DNA from: Ascidia mentula | Lineage: Eukaryota > Chordata > Ascidiacea > Phlebobranchia > Ascidiidae | Assembly: GCA_947561715.1 (NCBI GenBank) | Contig: OX387202.1 | Coordinates: 5,965,001 to 6,029,000 of the forward strand | DNA: 64,000 nucleotides | Direction: 5' to 3' | Shown: piece after piece, positions 48,301 to 59,500 of the stretch | How positions within the stretch are numbered: position 1 is the stretch's first letter | Layout: every line of letters starts with the position of its first letter | The notes under the pieces: generated by a model | Told to the model about the DNA's origin: nothing | Seen by the model: the letters and a program-made list of their open reading frames with translations, nothing else | Databases searched by the model: none | Translations under genes and position numbers: made by a program

Positions 48301-50593
48301 AATAAAATACTTGGGTGCAAAGTATCTGGAGTTAAGTAGTCTAAATAAAAACGCCAAAGCTAGAATGCTGTTCATTATAATGCTGGTAAACGTTTCGAAC
48401 TCATACAGGGTTCATCATCAGTACTCATTTTGAGTTTTGACAACAATAAAATAAATGCGCACATAAGTGATATCAAAAAACAAAAGTTGAAAGCACGAAT
48501 CAAACAAATAATAATTATTTTTAATCGAACGCGAATAATTTTTGCGCCAATTTAAATAAACCCGATTTCGTTTAAATAGATAGTAACTGGGTCAGATGAC
48601 ATAATTGTGATGTTTGTATCAGAATGAATGACGCAGGTAAACCAATTCCTGATAACAAAACCTTCTAAGACCACCCAGTGTAGAACTAGCTTGCTGGTAA
48701 GTCTCGGCGACCCAATTCAAAAGATTACAATCCAGGGATTATTCACCTTCTTGTTATTTATGATAAAGTATTTGGCCATTAAATTGTAGGCATCGCATTA
48801 AACGTACCACAAACTGTGTGCCTTTTATCCATGTGTTTTTGCCACCACATGATAGAGACAAAAATGCAGCCATCGGGGCACGGTTGCTTGACACTTTTCA
48901 CCTTTTTTGACAAGAGCGCGCATCACGCTTATTCAAATTGCCTTCCTAGGAGATCATAAGCTATTGGCGTTAATTGAGGACGTTGTTGCTTAGTTAGGTG
49001 ATCATCACACGTGCTTCCTGTTTAAACATTTGTTTTTATTGTACATGCCGGAGGTCCTTCGCTTGGTTATTGCAAGTGAGGATGTTCCTTCGGTTTTGGC
49101 AAAGCGTGCAGATTTATTCTGACAGGCACGAACCAAAACGCCCGAGTTTTCTGTAAGCAGGGAGAAGAGTCGCGCAACTCGGCAAATATTTGGCAAGCCC
49201 GACGCTGCTGGCATGTGCTTTTACTATAAACGTTTTGTGCAAAAAAACACGGCAATGCTGTTCACCACCTACATGCAAAATTCCAAGGCATGTTTTCAGT
49301 AATGAATTGGACAATCGGATAACGAATAAAGAAAAACGTCTTTTTCTTTGTATGCAATTCCAGTCGCCATTTTCTTGTTGATAAAGGCGCGAAATCAGTG
49401 TCATGCCTCCTAATGGATTTGAACGACGAACAAACGCATAAGATATTGCATTAAAATGAGTTAATAGAAGTTCGATTGACCCCACGGCCACAAGACGATA
49501 ACCCATCACATTGCACAAGGCCTTCATCTCAAAATGTTTTTTTTTATTTCAAATTTTTTTTATATAAAAACTTGTCTGACAAAAACAATTATATTACGTC
49601 ACAAACACGAACAACAAAGCCTTTGCAAACTCCAGTTAATTTAATTTTATTGTTTAAGTACATTACTTGCAACAACTGGGTTTAATCGATGTTATTTAAA
49701 ATTAAATGAAACAAAAATTTGAAACGAAATACACCTACACATTTCCATCCTCTAAAAAATCAATGTGACCCATAAGGGGTATCGGTCCACTAGTTGGAAA
49801 CCACTTGCATTTTTGCCCAGATCCCTGACAGTCAAGTATTTTACGATTTTTACCTTTAGAAAATGTTTAATTTTCGATTTGAAGTCTCACAACTTGAATA
49901 ACATCCTACTGGTATAAAAATGAGCAAACAACATCTTACCGGTTTGCTTCTCCTTTGAATCACTAAGGTGAGATTGTTGAGGTCGGTCGACAGGAGCGAT
50001 AAGCCCCTGAGGTTGATCACATCAGGAAGTACGGATGCCACGGATGAAGTTAACTCCTCATCGTTCGCTTCATGAGCCCAGTTGCAACATCGAAGTATCG
50101 CTTGGTTGGTTGGTTCCCCCATATACGACGATGCGAGACTCTTCAGCAGCTTTTTTCTGGTTTCCTTGGTACATTTCAGACAAATAAAATTAGTAGAGCA
50201 TGAATCCTGCATCGTGATAGAATGTATTTCATTGAAAATAAAAAAAAAGCCAAAATTTCCTGGAACGTTTGCTTTATTATTTGTGTTGTTTTGCATCACT
50301 AGGCTCCTGTTATAAAAAAAATGAACCTAACCCGCAACACCTCTAGTACGCTGACATTTTCTTGCATGTTGGACGCATTAATTGCAAGAAAACATAATAT
50401 TGTTCCTTTGGACAGACATGAAATCACTCACCGGCTTCATTAACAGTTTAATCTTCTCGTACAGATGTTCGACCGCGACTCTTGTAAGGCCGCATTTACT
50501 CATATCCACTCGTTCAATGTTTCGGATGCAGTCTTCTACATAAACCACCCCACTGTCTTTTATATCGTTGAAGGAGAGGTCGAGCATCTTCAG
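33165..50593 (-). CDS. NLR-like leucine-rich-repeat gene B, 3' part (spliced span)
   Basis: Eight minus-strand exons: 50593-50432, 50206-49940, 48250-48089, 46495-46334, 44626-44465, 42757-42596, 39838-39677 and the last, 33329-33165. Exon types, sizes (162 and 267 bp) and phase 0 are the same as in gene A, and the first two again are repeat exon then HD2-like exon. If all are used, the protein ends with a run of six repeat exons. Three of these come from nearly identical 1.87-kb tandem units. No NACHT domain is seen; it would lie beyond 50.6 kb or in another transcript. Gene B points toward gene A, and the two last exons are close paralogues. A receptor role is inferred from the family only. 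Confidence 0.62.
33680..35480 (+). mobile_element. Ty3/gypsy fossil: leader-like repeat and reverse transcriptase
   Basis: The stretch 34325-35116 shows Ty3/gypsy reverse transcriptase blocks (SGGWRPCGDYRRINAATQPD, FFSKIDLVRGCHQV, and the region of the active-site loop). A second, worn reverse-transcriptase piece lies at about 35.22-35.47 kb. The part 33.68-34.16 kb recurs at 40.62-41.14 kb and may belong to the same family. Broken, with several breaks; no terminal repeats were defined. Confidence 0.62.
35490..37520. other. No recognisable gene
   Basis: Only short frames, apart from the minisatellite at 36.33-36.52 kb. The sequence may be interior or flank of the Ty3-type fossil, since integrase-like pieces follow at 37.5-37.96 kb. 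Confidence 0.35.
36330..36520. repeat. 18-bp minisatellite
   Basis: About nine imperfect copies of CTCGGCGCAGTGACTTCA. The period is a multiple of three, so a frame through it reads a repeated AVTSLG, but the surrounding frame has no gene-like features. Confidence 0.7.
37530..37960 (+). mobile_element. Ty3/gypsy pol fossil: RT scrap and integrase C-terminal region
   Basis: A scrap with VYLDDILIPSLTED resembles the reverse-transcriptase active-site region. The stretch 37.72-37.95 kb matches the integrase C-terminal fossil at 13.25-13.5 kb in the opposite orientation (GGTCGCGACC and CAGGCCGCCGG landmarks). Broken and old. Confidence 0.55.
38412..38990. repeat. Direct repeat, first copy (pair with 41.5 kb)
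   Basis: GCACTGAACATGGCGTATGT and the next 550 or so bases recur at 41,495-42,090 with a few differences and one small deletion. The distance of about 3.08 kb shows an older tandem duplication that included the exon at 39.68-39.84 kb. Confidence 0.7.
39280..39470 (+). mobile_element. Penelope-like GIY-YIG fragment (oldest of this cluster)
   Basis: The frame gives GNHDVVDIGEIGRALRTRL and a following KKHQGY. It matches the GIY-YIG core (YxGETxRxLxxRLKxH). In this copy the stretch before it (GTGTGAGGTGCGGTGTAC) is unique sequence; in the later copies the same place holds a 9-bp satellite. Confidence 0.5.
39677..39838 (-). CDS. Gene B exon: two leucine-rich repeats
   Basis: A 162-bp phase-0 exon (LKMLDLTHNNIEDLG to KLLMKP) between TTCAG and GTGAGT. 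It is the diverged relative of the exon in the three tandem units, so it marks the ancestral unit before the recent expansion. Confidence 0.74.
40620..41490 (+). mobile_element. Ty3/gypsy-type fossil: leader-like repeat and gag scrap
   Basis: The first 520 bases repeat 33.68-34.16 kb. A frame there reads KCRYVIPASIQRRVILRHAG, of unknown identity. About 41.21-41.29 kb matches the gag region at 7.3 and 48.9 kb (TCACGCTTATTCAAATTGCC). Broken. Confidence 0.45.
41495..42090. repeat. Direct repeat, second copy (pair with 38.4 kb)
   Basis: Second copy of the sequence at 38,412-38,990. It directly precedes the first 1.87-kb tandem unit, as in the older unit at 39.3 kb. Confidence 0.7.
42596..42757 (-). 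CDS. Gene B exon: two leucine-rich repeats (unit 1)
   Basis: A 162-bp phase-0 exon (LKTLDLSHNNIEDLG to KLLMKP) with TTCAG acceptor and GTGAGT donor. The protein is identical in units 1-3. Confidence 0.74.
42983..43345. repeat. SINE with perfect 101-bp inverted arms (unit 1)
   Basis: Bases 42983-43083 and 43245-43345 are, by eye, perfect reverse complements of 101 bp around a 161-bp centre. The left arm ends in a tRNA-like sequence at 43144-43072 on the minus strand (73 nt, 7-bp acceptor stem, good D and T arms). The same structure occurs in units 2 and 3; unit 3 has one change in the arm. Confidence 0.8.
43860..44215 (+). mobile_element. Penelope-like GIY-YIG fragment with inserted satellite (units 1/2)
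   Basis: The frame VVDLGETDRALRTRLKKHQG is the GIY-YIG core, better kept than in the 39.3-kb copy. Just before it the sequence has grown into a 9-bp satellite (about 43,905-44,090). It is split over the boundary of tandem units 1 and 2. Confidence 0.5.
43905..44090. repeat. 9-bp satellite GGTGTGTGT (units 1/2)
   Basis: About twenty copies of GGTGTGTGT with a few variants (GCG, TAT, TCT). Period nine leaves all frames open in both directions, which explains the several long low-complexity reading frames here. Confidence 0.9.
44465..44626 (-). CDS. Gene B exon: two leucine-rich repeats (unit 2)
   Basis: Same 162-bp phase-0 exon as in unit 1, with the same splice signals and protein. Confidence 0.72.
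45774..45958. repeat. 9-bp satellite GGTGTGTGT (units 2/3)
   Basis: Same satellite as at 43.9 kb with slightly different variant positions; the adjoining Penelope-like GIY-YIG frame runs on to about 46,084. Confidence 0.9.
46334..46495 (-). CDS. Gene B exon: two leucine-rich repeats (unit 3)
   Basis: Same 162-bp phase-0 exon as in units 1 and 2. Confidence 0.72.
47643..47770. repeat. 9-bp satellite GGTGTGTGT (end of unit 3)
   Basis: Shorter array of the same satellite, about thirteen copies, followed by the GIY-YIG-like frame to about 47,905 in an older, more diverged flank. Confidence 0.88.
48089..48250 (-). CDS. Gene B exon: two leucine-rich repeats, diverged
   Basis: A 162-bp phase-0 exon (LRLLNIYRSNIKDLG to RLLKKP) after TTAAG and before GTGAGT. 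The first repeat has a GG in place of the usual D or N before the C (VGGCIQNIEQ). Upstream (48.6-48.67 kb) is the same conserved intron block seen before gene A exons. Confidence 0.68.
48860..49310 (+). mobile_element. Ty3/gypsy fossil: gag
   Basis: Plus-strand frames contain PEVLRLVIASEDVPSVLAKR and, farther on, the gag tail pattern with CFYYKRF. Broken, no ends found. It is related to the gag piece at 7.0-7.35 kb. Confidence 0.58.
49940..50206 (-). CDS. Gene B exon: HD2-like segment
   Basis: A 267-bp phase-0 exon after ATGCAG and before GTAAGA. It codes KETRKKLLKSLASSYMGEP, ILRCCNWAHEANDEEL and INLRGLSLLSTDLNNL, the third copy of the pre-repeat NLR exon in the window. It lies downstream of a repeat exon, as in gene A. 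Confidence 0.68.
50432..50593 (-). CDS. Gene B exon: two leucine-rich repeats
   Basis: A 162-bp phase-0 exon (LKMLDLSFNDIKDSG to KLLMKP) between TTCAG and GTGAGT. It is the most upstream gene B exon recognised. Confidence 0.73.
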
Positions 50594-50599
50594 CTGAAT

Positions 50600-53220
50600 G
50601 AAGTAATATCCAAGTTAGACATAGTGTGGGTGTTTCTTTGTGTTTGTTCGAATCATTGCAAAACCATAGAATGATGAACAAGGCAAGCACACACGCATTT
50701 ATTGGGAAGTAAATTGCACTTAAAACACCACGAACACAGGCAAGAATCACGCAGAAAGGACTGCGGCATATTCTACGTATTTCTCGGCTGTGGCATGCAA
50801 ACGCACTGTTGCTGCCGTATATATGTAATGACGCGTGGCCGCAATAAGGTCTTCGCCAGTGCTTTTCAACTTGTGGGACCATCTGGTGCGGATATGAAAA
50901 TTTGTTGTGCAGATGGGCAACATGGTGCGGATGAGTGCGGATGACAATTGCCCGATAAGTAGGCTTTTTAGTCTAAGAATTTTTGATATTTGGTTACGTA
51001 CACTCGCTTCAAGAAGCAACGCTAAACCTTCCCCTTGAATCGTCGGTAGGTTTCCAATCGTTTAAATTTCGAAATAGCCAAAGCAAACAGACAAATAACG
51101 CCAGGAACGCAATTAACTCTTACTGAGGTGCGCAGTAATTCCACAGGCGCAAGTCACATTGCAACACATGTTGATTACACGATGAATCTAAAACGCCCTT
51201 AGGTCAACTGTAGGATACAAAACGATAAAATTACACAACAGAAACGTTCAAGAGAGGGTAATTTATCATGCCGCCTGGAGGTTAGTATAAGTTACATGCA
51301 GGGTGTCGATTTATGCCTTTTTCACCATTCTAAGTATTCGACACGCGACGCCACTGATATACACGGGCGGCGTGAAAAAATGTTGAGTTACTGGTATGCA
51401 GTACCACGAACAGATCAATCTTATTTTTATCTGCTAAAGTCCATAAATTCAATTACTATAATCTCTTAATTAAGCCTAATGTATCGGTCACGCCAATCTT
51501 GCAACATTTATTTGGAGAGAATTTTTTTTTCGAGTCTTTATTAAACAACAGTATTTAACTGGAACGGTTACGTAGTGTTAAAAACTTAATGGCATCATCG
51601 TTCGGGATCCCCACCCCAAATAAATTTGTCGGTTTAAACAACTGAATAAACGCAACTACAATAAATTATAGGACAAAATCCATGCAAAAACCACCCAACA
51701 CTTGCTCTAACTTTCGGCCAATAAGCGCGTTATACTTACCATTGTTTCCAAACATGGAGTATTGTTACCGAACACATGTCATTGTTACGAAACAAGTACC
51801 ATTTTTCGTTCAATCCGACGTGAAAAGAGACATAGCACCCAACAGCATGCAAGATTTTAATTGTTTTGTCGTTATTTCAACTTGCATTCTAAACTTATGT
51901 AAGTACAAGAATCCTGTAATCGAAATAAGCCTGGTCTTTCTCATGCGTTAGTTGCCAGATACGACATTTTTGCGACAAGCACGACAATTTTTCTCAAGAT
52001 GTTCGGCACGCAATAAACAATCGACGCCCTGGTTACATTTTATGCGTTTGGCCGCATTGCGCGGATGAAAATTTTGTGCCATAGAAAAGTGCGGAGTGTC
52101 TTTGGAAGGGTCGAAAAGCACTGGTCTACGCTATCGGTTTGCCTATGCCGGTTCTTCGTCAGGTACGATGAGTCAGAAATTTGCAACGGCTCTCCAGTCT
52201 CTTGGTTTTCAGTGAATATATTGTGCAGTGAAAGAACAACGAATCAGTACGCTAAATCGTTCACTGATTCGGGATGATAGCAATGTATAATGGGTTTCTA
52301 TCCGGATACAAATAAAGGTCAAAAAGTGACTACAGGAATCAGCCTGCGCAAGTCGGTGACCGACGGATTTGTCTTCACAAATCAATATTATATTTCTCAG
52401 CGCTAATAGAACGATCAGCGCAAACAGAATTTGAACAAGACAGAAACTGAGGATGCCAATAGGCAAAATTAATATTTTTGTAAACAAATAAAGAAATTAT
52501 ACTGGCGCTGATCGTATTTTACTTGTTTCGGAGTTCTAGGAATATGAGAAAAAATATTAAAAAAACAAGAAAAAAAACAAAAACAACAAGCAATCAACAA
52601 TTAGAGCGTAGAAAGAGCCACAGTGAAAATGGTGAAGTAATTTCACCAAGTTTGTGGAAGAAGAAGAAGAAGATGGACATATAGAATACATCTTCAGACC
52701 AAATACACCGAGTGGATGAGGCAGTGACGCAAGAACTGGTAAAAATATCATGAAATTTAACATGTCGGGAAATCAATGAAGAAGTTCCTATAGAATGTAT
52801 ATATACATCACCCGTTGTTGTTGACTAATTGTAAAGAGTAATGGGGGGCAGAATTGAATGCGCTTTACGATTTGCTTTTGCATCGCAGAAATCGATGGGG
52901 TTTTCTCTATTCCAATTCCTAATGACGAAACATCGGTGCGCAAACATTTGATTGAATCCAGTTACGCAAGTTGGAGTTAGACACCAAGTTGGATCGAAGT
53001 TCGGGTACGGATAAAGAGATGGTTTGGAACTTTGGTTTCCTTTTTTGTTTGCGCTTATATAATTACATTCAATTTGATTAGCAAACCGCTTTCATAAGTG
53101 CAACATATTTAATGTTTCGACAAAAATATTTGTAGATATATGAAATAAAACAAGAATTATCCACCACCCAGGTTACATAAATGTTAGGTAAGCAATATAT
53201 GTAAATTATTTTTACGTCAA
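50600..53220. other. No recognisable gene
   Basis: Only short frames. One minus-strand frame at 52487-52209 has a hydrophobic stretch (ILPIGILSFCLVQILFALIV) that could be a membrane exon, but no neighbours support it. A start-like ATGCCGCCTGGAG followed by GTTAG occurs near 51,266. Confidence 0.35.
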
Positions 53221-53226
53221 ACAGAT

Positions 53227-53571
53227 GTGCGTAAGCGATTGTTACGAAATATCGATTTTTTGTTGCAGCGCTTTAAGCTGGTTTTGAATCGCATAGTTCA
53301 GCGGCCATGGAGGTTTCCTCGGTGCAATCATATAAGCCTGGAATATAAGCTAATTGAAAATAATTTAGAAAGAATTGAGACGCAAAAGAAACGGCTGAAG
53401 AATCAACAGCCACTGTCGGACGATGCAGGCCGAAATCAACGAACTGAAACGAACGAATCTATGCAACCGAGCCAGTTATCCAGAATCCTTTCCACGGTTG
53501 TGCACCTAATGATCGACAGGGAATTATTGCGCGTCCAAACAGACACTCAGACATGTCTGAGACGCGTCTGA
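53227..53571 (+). CDS. Unknown open frame, helical and charged
   Basis: An open stretch of 114 residues, MRKRLLRNIDFLLQRFKLVL and then LERIETQKKRLKNQ, with a heptad-like, coiled-coil character in the middle. No domain recognised and no splice partners defined. It may be an exon or part of a mobile element. Confidence 0.2.
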   Translation: MRKRLLRNIDFLLQRFKLVLNRIVQRPWRFPRCNHISLEYKLIENNLERIETQKKRLKNQQPLSDDAGRNQRTETNESMQPSQLSRILSTVVHLMIDRELLRVQTDTQTCLRRV

Positions 53572-53579
53572 GTCGTAGA

Positions 53580-55800
53580 ATGGTAAAATCTTCACCTAGA
53601 TGAAAAAGACATGAAGTGGACACTAGATCACAGGGCGTTAACGGTGTCGAACACCAAGTGATGTCGAACACCATAACAATCAAAGACAGCATCAGACCAT
53701 ACCCAATTGCCAGTAAACGTTTGTCTTGAGGAAAAGTTTAAAATTTTATCGTGCAGTACTTCAAACACGATGGAATGGATCGCTTTTGTTAAAAATACGA
53801 ATTTGTCAATTCTACGATCGTATGTTCTTCACAATGTGATACAGTTAATGGTTCCACCGCCAATGTTAGTGACAAACAAATAGACCTGCCGGAGGGTATC
53901 ACGAATTGCAAATTGTATTTGTCCGGTATCTGGCGATGCAACTTGCCGCTACCACCGGATTCAGCCATCTGGAGCAGAACGTAAGCGCGGCCAACAAAAC
54001 AGTGGTTACTGCTGATGTTCGCGACTTCCTTCAACAGATGCGACTCGGTGAGGAACTCACGACGTACAAACAAGACGCGTTACACTCACAAACATTCGTG
54101 TGATGGAGGAATTCCGTGAATAACAATCACACAAGCAATCAAACAAATAATGGCGTGTAACAACGTATATGGAGGTCGTGCCGTTTTGTTTAGAGTTTGC
54201 TTCAGAGAAATATAACTGCGTGTTTTGTTTAAAATACAAAGTTTAAACAAACTTAAGTTTCATTCAGTGACGCGAGAACGTGCATCACGTGCACTTATTA
54301 CACGCATTTGTACTTGAAATTAAAATCGATTTTCCTAATATTGTTTTGGATAAATCTCCAATTCGCTACCTAATGTGTTAAATTGTAATGATGGAAAAGT
54401 AATTTCACCAGTGTTCCGCAATTTCGCCCGTAACCATTCTTGACGTTTGTTTCCCATGTTTGGCCGTTTGACCCGTGATTGATGGTGTCCATTGATTTAT
54501 GTCCTGCTGTGTTTTATCTGTTGCGCTCTTTTGTACTTTTTCATCGCTTAATTTCTTTGCCCGTGGGTTCGCTACTGTGTTTGTTGTATTCTCTGAAGAA
54601 GCCTAATCGTACGTACAGGCGAAACGTCAGAAAATACCATCTTTTTTATACAAAAGGTGTATATTTGTTGTTTTTCAACAGAAGAACGTCAGATTCATAT
54701 TTCATTAAGGTATAAATAGCTGGCTAACAACAATGGTTCCGAACCGTTCGATTAGCGACCGCAAAAAAGCAGCATGTTTCATTGTTCAGACAAAACATCC
54801 ATAAATATGAGACAACTGGCTTCGAAAATAATCCAGCCACAAATATTCGGTCAAGAATCTATAACGAACAATATTACGTCACACAAATATTTTAAAGGCC
54901 GTTACCATATAAAGATATGTGGGAAAGTGTGTCACAAACACGAACATCTTTGATCCGACTTTGCACCAACTTGGTTAAATCGACCAAAAATTCAAAACTT
55001 CTCTTCGTCGTGGTCGCGCGTGTTAACCAATTTTGTCGTGATCGCTTTCCAGAAGCTTTCTTTTAAAACATAATATTATTAAACTTTTCTTATGTTTTGC
55101 CGTACTTTCTGCTTTCACAAAATGACCAAACATCGAAATAACACAGATTTCCCGCTAAAACTAAACGCACAAACAATGGAATTATTCAGTTTTTGTGCTA
55201 CAATAATTAACGGCTGTGAGGTCATATTACGACCGAAATGACGAATTGTGCCGTAAGGTGCAATACTTGAACTCTTACAAATTGCCAAAAGATGAACCTT
55301 TGGACGCGCTTCTTTCAAATAATTCATTTATCCGACGAAGGAGAATTTATATTGGAGGGAGTTAAACACCAAACATCAAAAACCGTAAAATTTATGATGA
55401 TTAATGTAACGGACAGAACAGGGTATGATTTCTGTTTGGTGCATTCATGCGTGAAAACTTGTCTCGTGTTTGGTTTGTGCGAGCTTATAATGTTGTGTGG
55501 GTATATCCATTGGAATGTGGTTAGTCTTGCGTTGTTTTAATGCCTTTTTGGTTGATTCTATTTGAATAAGGTGGAGCCGTGCAGGCATTTAGTTTTGAAT
55601 CGTATCTATTCTAATTTATTATATGTCTGCTGTGAAACTGTTACAAACTGCAAATGGAATAAAAGGTAGAATTGAACGCATACAAAAAATTACACGGCAA
55701 TCGAGGATCTCTATCCTACATTGAATTCAAAACTAAAGTCAAAACTGTGTTGTTTTGAGTTACGTCTGTAATCTGTTCACATTGTGACGTAATACGCAAC
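53580..55800. other. No recognisable gene
   Basis: Several short frames. Near 54.6 kb, CTGAAGAAGCC followed by GGCGAAACGTC resembles the conserved repeat tail also seen at 21.86 kb (GGCGAGACTTCTTCAGG, inverted). No gene can be supported. Confidence 0.35.
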
Positions 55801-55808
55801 TTGCATAG

Positions 55809-55983
55809 TTGCTTGGGATGGATGAATCAGGCGAGGAGCCCAATGTTTCTAAGGAACTGTTTAAAATACTGGACGTTGTGCGCTCGGGAAATGGTTCTGT
55901 AAGGAGATCAAACGCTTCAACAAACTGTGGTTCCCTTGGCAAAAGTTTGCGTTCAAACAGCTCGCGTGCACGTAGACTTGTCG
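55809..55983 (+). mobile_element. Coding-like stretch left of the foldback element (gag-like?)
   Basis: An open plus-strand stretch rich in Ser, Arg and Glu, ending exactly where the foldback element begins. With the stretch at 63.09-64.0 kb it may be the 5' part of a BEL/Pao-like retroelement or of a host gene. The identity is not established. Confidence 0.25.
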
Positions 55984-55992
55984 ATGAAAATC
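55984..55992. repeat. Target-site duplication, left (ATGAAAATC)
   Basis: Nine bases repeated exactly at 63084-63092, directly outside the inverted ends of the foldback-like element. Confidence 0.85.
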
Positions 55993-56516
55993 GGTAAATG
56001 CTACTACACCAGAACACAGCCAGGTCACAAACCCTCAATGGGGATTACCCCATGTATACCAGTGAAAACTGTAGGATACTCAGTGGGAATTTCCCTTATT
56101 CGATACTTGCCGTTCTGAGTTGAACACGTGTTGATAGCATACCTAAACTGGCGTGCGAACTGCAAGTTCAATCTGCGAGGTGACATCTTTCGCAGATAGT
56201 TCAATGTACATAGGTTCTACTCTTAACGAACAATTTCAAGGACCTTTTCTTGTTTGCCACAAAATGCATGCGCCACGTGTGCGTGCCAAACAGTTACCAG
56301 TTCTGTGGATTAGGCCAAAGATATTGTTCTTCGGCTATAAACCATGGGAAATGACAAAAACATGCAACTTCAACCAAAATAAACTTATATCATTGGCCCT
56401 ACACATCTATTACACAACAGCAACTGACATACAAATATCTTCCACCAGCGCATGCATTGATTTTCTACAAGATAATGAAACAATATGGACTGTTACGTCA
56501 TACAAGCTATGTGACG
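55993..56516 (+). repeat. Outer inverted arm, left
   Basis: Matches the reverse complement of 62,557-63,083 with few changes. An open frame (CHKMHAPRVRAKQLPVLWIR, with FFGYKPWE later) is present in both arms, but the arms are terminal repeats and gene function is doubtful. Confidence 0.85.
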
Positions 56517-59500
56517 TGTTAATAGCTTCTTTGGGTGTGACACCGGAACACAGCCAGGTTGGAAAACCTGACGTGAACTGCAGCTTGTTGGTTTAACTAT
56601 GTTTGCTAAAAGTCTTGCTGTGGCTGTGACAGTTTTTAAAGCGGCGAGTTGTGCGGTGATTGTGGAAAGTATTTGAGCTGTTAATAGCTTCTTTAGGTGT
56701 GACACCGGAACACAGCCAGGTTGGAAAACCTGACGTGAACTGCAGCTTGTTGGTTTAATTATATTTGCTAAAAGTCTTGCTGTTGCAGTGACAGCTTTTA
56801 AAGCGGCGAGTTGTGCGGTGATTGTGGAAAGTATTTGAGCTGTTAATAGCTTCTTTAGGTGTGACACCGGAACACAGCCAGGTTGGAAAACCTGACGTGA
56901 ACTGCAGCTTGTTAGTTTAACTATGTTTGTCAAAAGTCTTGCTGTGGCTGTGACAGCTCTTAAAGCGGCGAGTTGTGCGGTGATTGTGGAAAGTATTTGA
57001 GCTGTTAATAGCTTCTTTAGGTGTGACACCGGAACACAGCCAGGTTGGAAAACCTGACGTGAACTGCAGCTTGTTAGTTTAACTATGTTTGTCAAAAGTC
57101 TTGCTGTTGCAGTGACAGCTTTTAAAGCGGCGAGTTGTGCGGTGATTGTGGAAAGTATTTGAGCTGTTAATAGCTTCTTTAGGTGTGACACCGGAACACA
57201 GCCAGGTTGGAAAACCTGACGTGAACTGCAGCTTGTTAGTTTAACTATGTTTGTCAAAAGTCTTGCTGTGGCTGTGACAGCTCTTAAAGCGGCGAGTTGT
57301 GCGGTGATTGTGGAAAGTATGTGAGCTGTTAATAGCTTCTTTAGGTGTGACACCGGAACACAGCCAGGTTGGAAAACCTGACGTGAACTGCAGCTTGTTG
57401 GTTTAATTATATTTGCTAAAAGTCTTGCTGTTGCAGTGACAGCTTTTAAAGCGGCGAGTTGTGCGGTGATTGTGGAAAGTATTTGAGCTGTTAATAGCTT
57501 CTTTAGGTGTGACACCGGAACACAGCCAGGTTGGAAAACCTGACGTGAACTGCAGCTTGTTAGTTTAACTATGTTTGTCAAAAGTCTTGCTGTGGCTGTG
57601 ACAGCTCTTAAAGCGGCGAGTTGTGCGGTGATTGTGGAAAGTATGTGAGCTGTTAATAGCTTCTTTAGGTGTGACACCGGAACACAGCCAGGTTGGAAAA
57701 CCTGACGTGAACTGCAGCTTGTTAGTTTAACTATGTTTGTCAAAAGTCTTGCTGTGGCTGTGGCAGCTCTTAAAGCGGCGAGTTGTGCGGTGATTGTGGA
57801 AAGTATGTGAGCTGTTAATAGCTTCTTTAGGTGTGACACCGGAACACAGCCAGGTTGGAAAACCTGACGTGAACTGCAGCTTGTTGGTTTAATTATATTT
57901 GCTAAAAGTGTTGCTGTTGCAGTGACAGCTTTTAAAGCGGCGAGTTGTGCGGTGATTGTGGAAAGTATTTGAGCTGTTAATAGCTTCTTTAGGTGTGACA
58001 CCGGAACACAGCCAGGTTGGAAAACCTGACGTGAACTGCAGCTTGTTAGTTTAACTATGTTTGTCAAAAGTCTTGCTGTGGCTGTGACAGCTCTTAAAGC
58101 GGCGAGTTGTGCGGTGATTGTGGAAAGTATGTGAGCTGTTAATAGCTTCTTTAGGTGTGACACCGGAACACAGCCAGGTTGGAAAACCTGACGTGAACTG
58201 CAGCTTGTTGGTTTAATTATATTTGCTAAAAGTCTTGCTGTTGCAGTGACAGCTTTTAAAGCGGCGAGTTGTGCGGTGATTGTGGAAAGTATTTGAGCTG
58301 TTAATAGCTTCTTTAGGTGTGACACCGGAACACAGCCAGGTTGGAAAACCTGACGTGAACTGCAGCTTGTTAGTTTAACTATGTTTGTCAAAAGTCTTGC
58401 TGTTGCAGTGACAGCTTTTAAAGCGGCGAGTTGTGCGGTGATTGTGGAAAGTATTTGAGCTGTTAATAGCTTCTTTAGGTGTGACACCGGAACACAGCCA
58501 GGTTGGAAAACCTGACGTGAACTGCAGCTTGTTGGTTTAATTATATTTGCTAAAAGTCTTGCTGTTGCAGTGACAGCTTTTAAAGCGGCGAGTTGTGCGG
58601 TGATTGTGGAAAGTATTTGAGCTGTTAATAGCTTCTTTAGGTGCGACACCGGAACACAGCCAGGTTGGAAAACCTGACGTGAACTGCAGCTTGTTAGTTT
58701 AACTATGTTTGTCAAAAGTCTTGCTGTGGCTGTGACAGCTCTTAAAGCGGCGAGTTGTGCGGTGATTGTGGAAAATATATGTGAGCTGTTAATAATAGCT
58801 TCTTTAGGTGTGACACCGGAACACAGCCAGGTTGGAAAACCTGACGTGAACTGCAGCTTGTTGGTTTAATTATATTTGCTAAAAGTCTTGCTGTTGCAGT
58901 GACAGCTTTTAAAGCGGCGAGTTGTGCGGTGATTGTGGAAAGTATTTGAGCTGTTAATAGCTTCTTTAGGTGCGACACCGGAACACAGCCAGGTTGGAAA
59001 ACCTGACGTGAACTGCAGCTTGTTAGTTTAACTATGTTTGTCAAAAGTCTTGCTGTGGCTGTGACAGCTCTTAAAGCGGCGAGTTGTGCGGTGATTGTGG
59101 AAAATATATGTGAGCTGTTAATAATAGCTTCTTTAGGTGTGACACCGGAACACAGCCAGGTTGGAAAACCTGACGTGAACTGCAGCTTGTTAATTTAATT
59201 ATATTTGCTGAAAGTCTTGCTGTTGCAGTGACAGCTTTTAAAGCGGCTAGTTATGCGGTGATTGTGTAAAGTATGTCAACTGTTAATAGCTTCTTTAGGT
59301 GTTACACCGGAACACAGCCAGGTTGGAAAACCTGACGTGAACTGCAGCTTGTTGGTTTAACTATGTTTGCTAAAAGTCTTGCTGTTGCAGTGACAGCTTT
59401 CAAAGCGGCGAGTTATGCGGTGGTTGTGGATAGTATATGACGTGTTAACAGCTTCTTTAGGTATGAAGCAAGATTAAAGAACACAGCCAGCCAGGTCAGA

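Noticed and set aside
56153-56596. A 147-residue gene conserved in both arms of the foldback element
   Set aside because: The conservation is explained by the arms being inverted repeats of each other, and the frame runs on into the satellite.
56493-58715. A 740-residue open frame on the minus strand
   Set aside because: It runs through the 162-bp satellite, whose length is divisible by three. The frame is open because one monomer frame is open and is copied. There are no start context, splice sites or domains.
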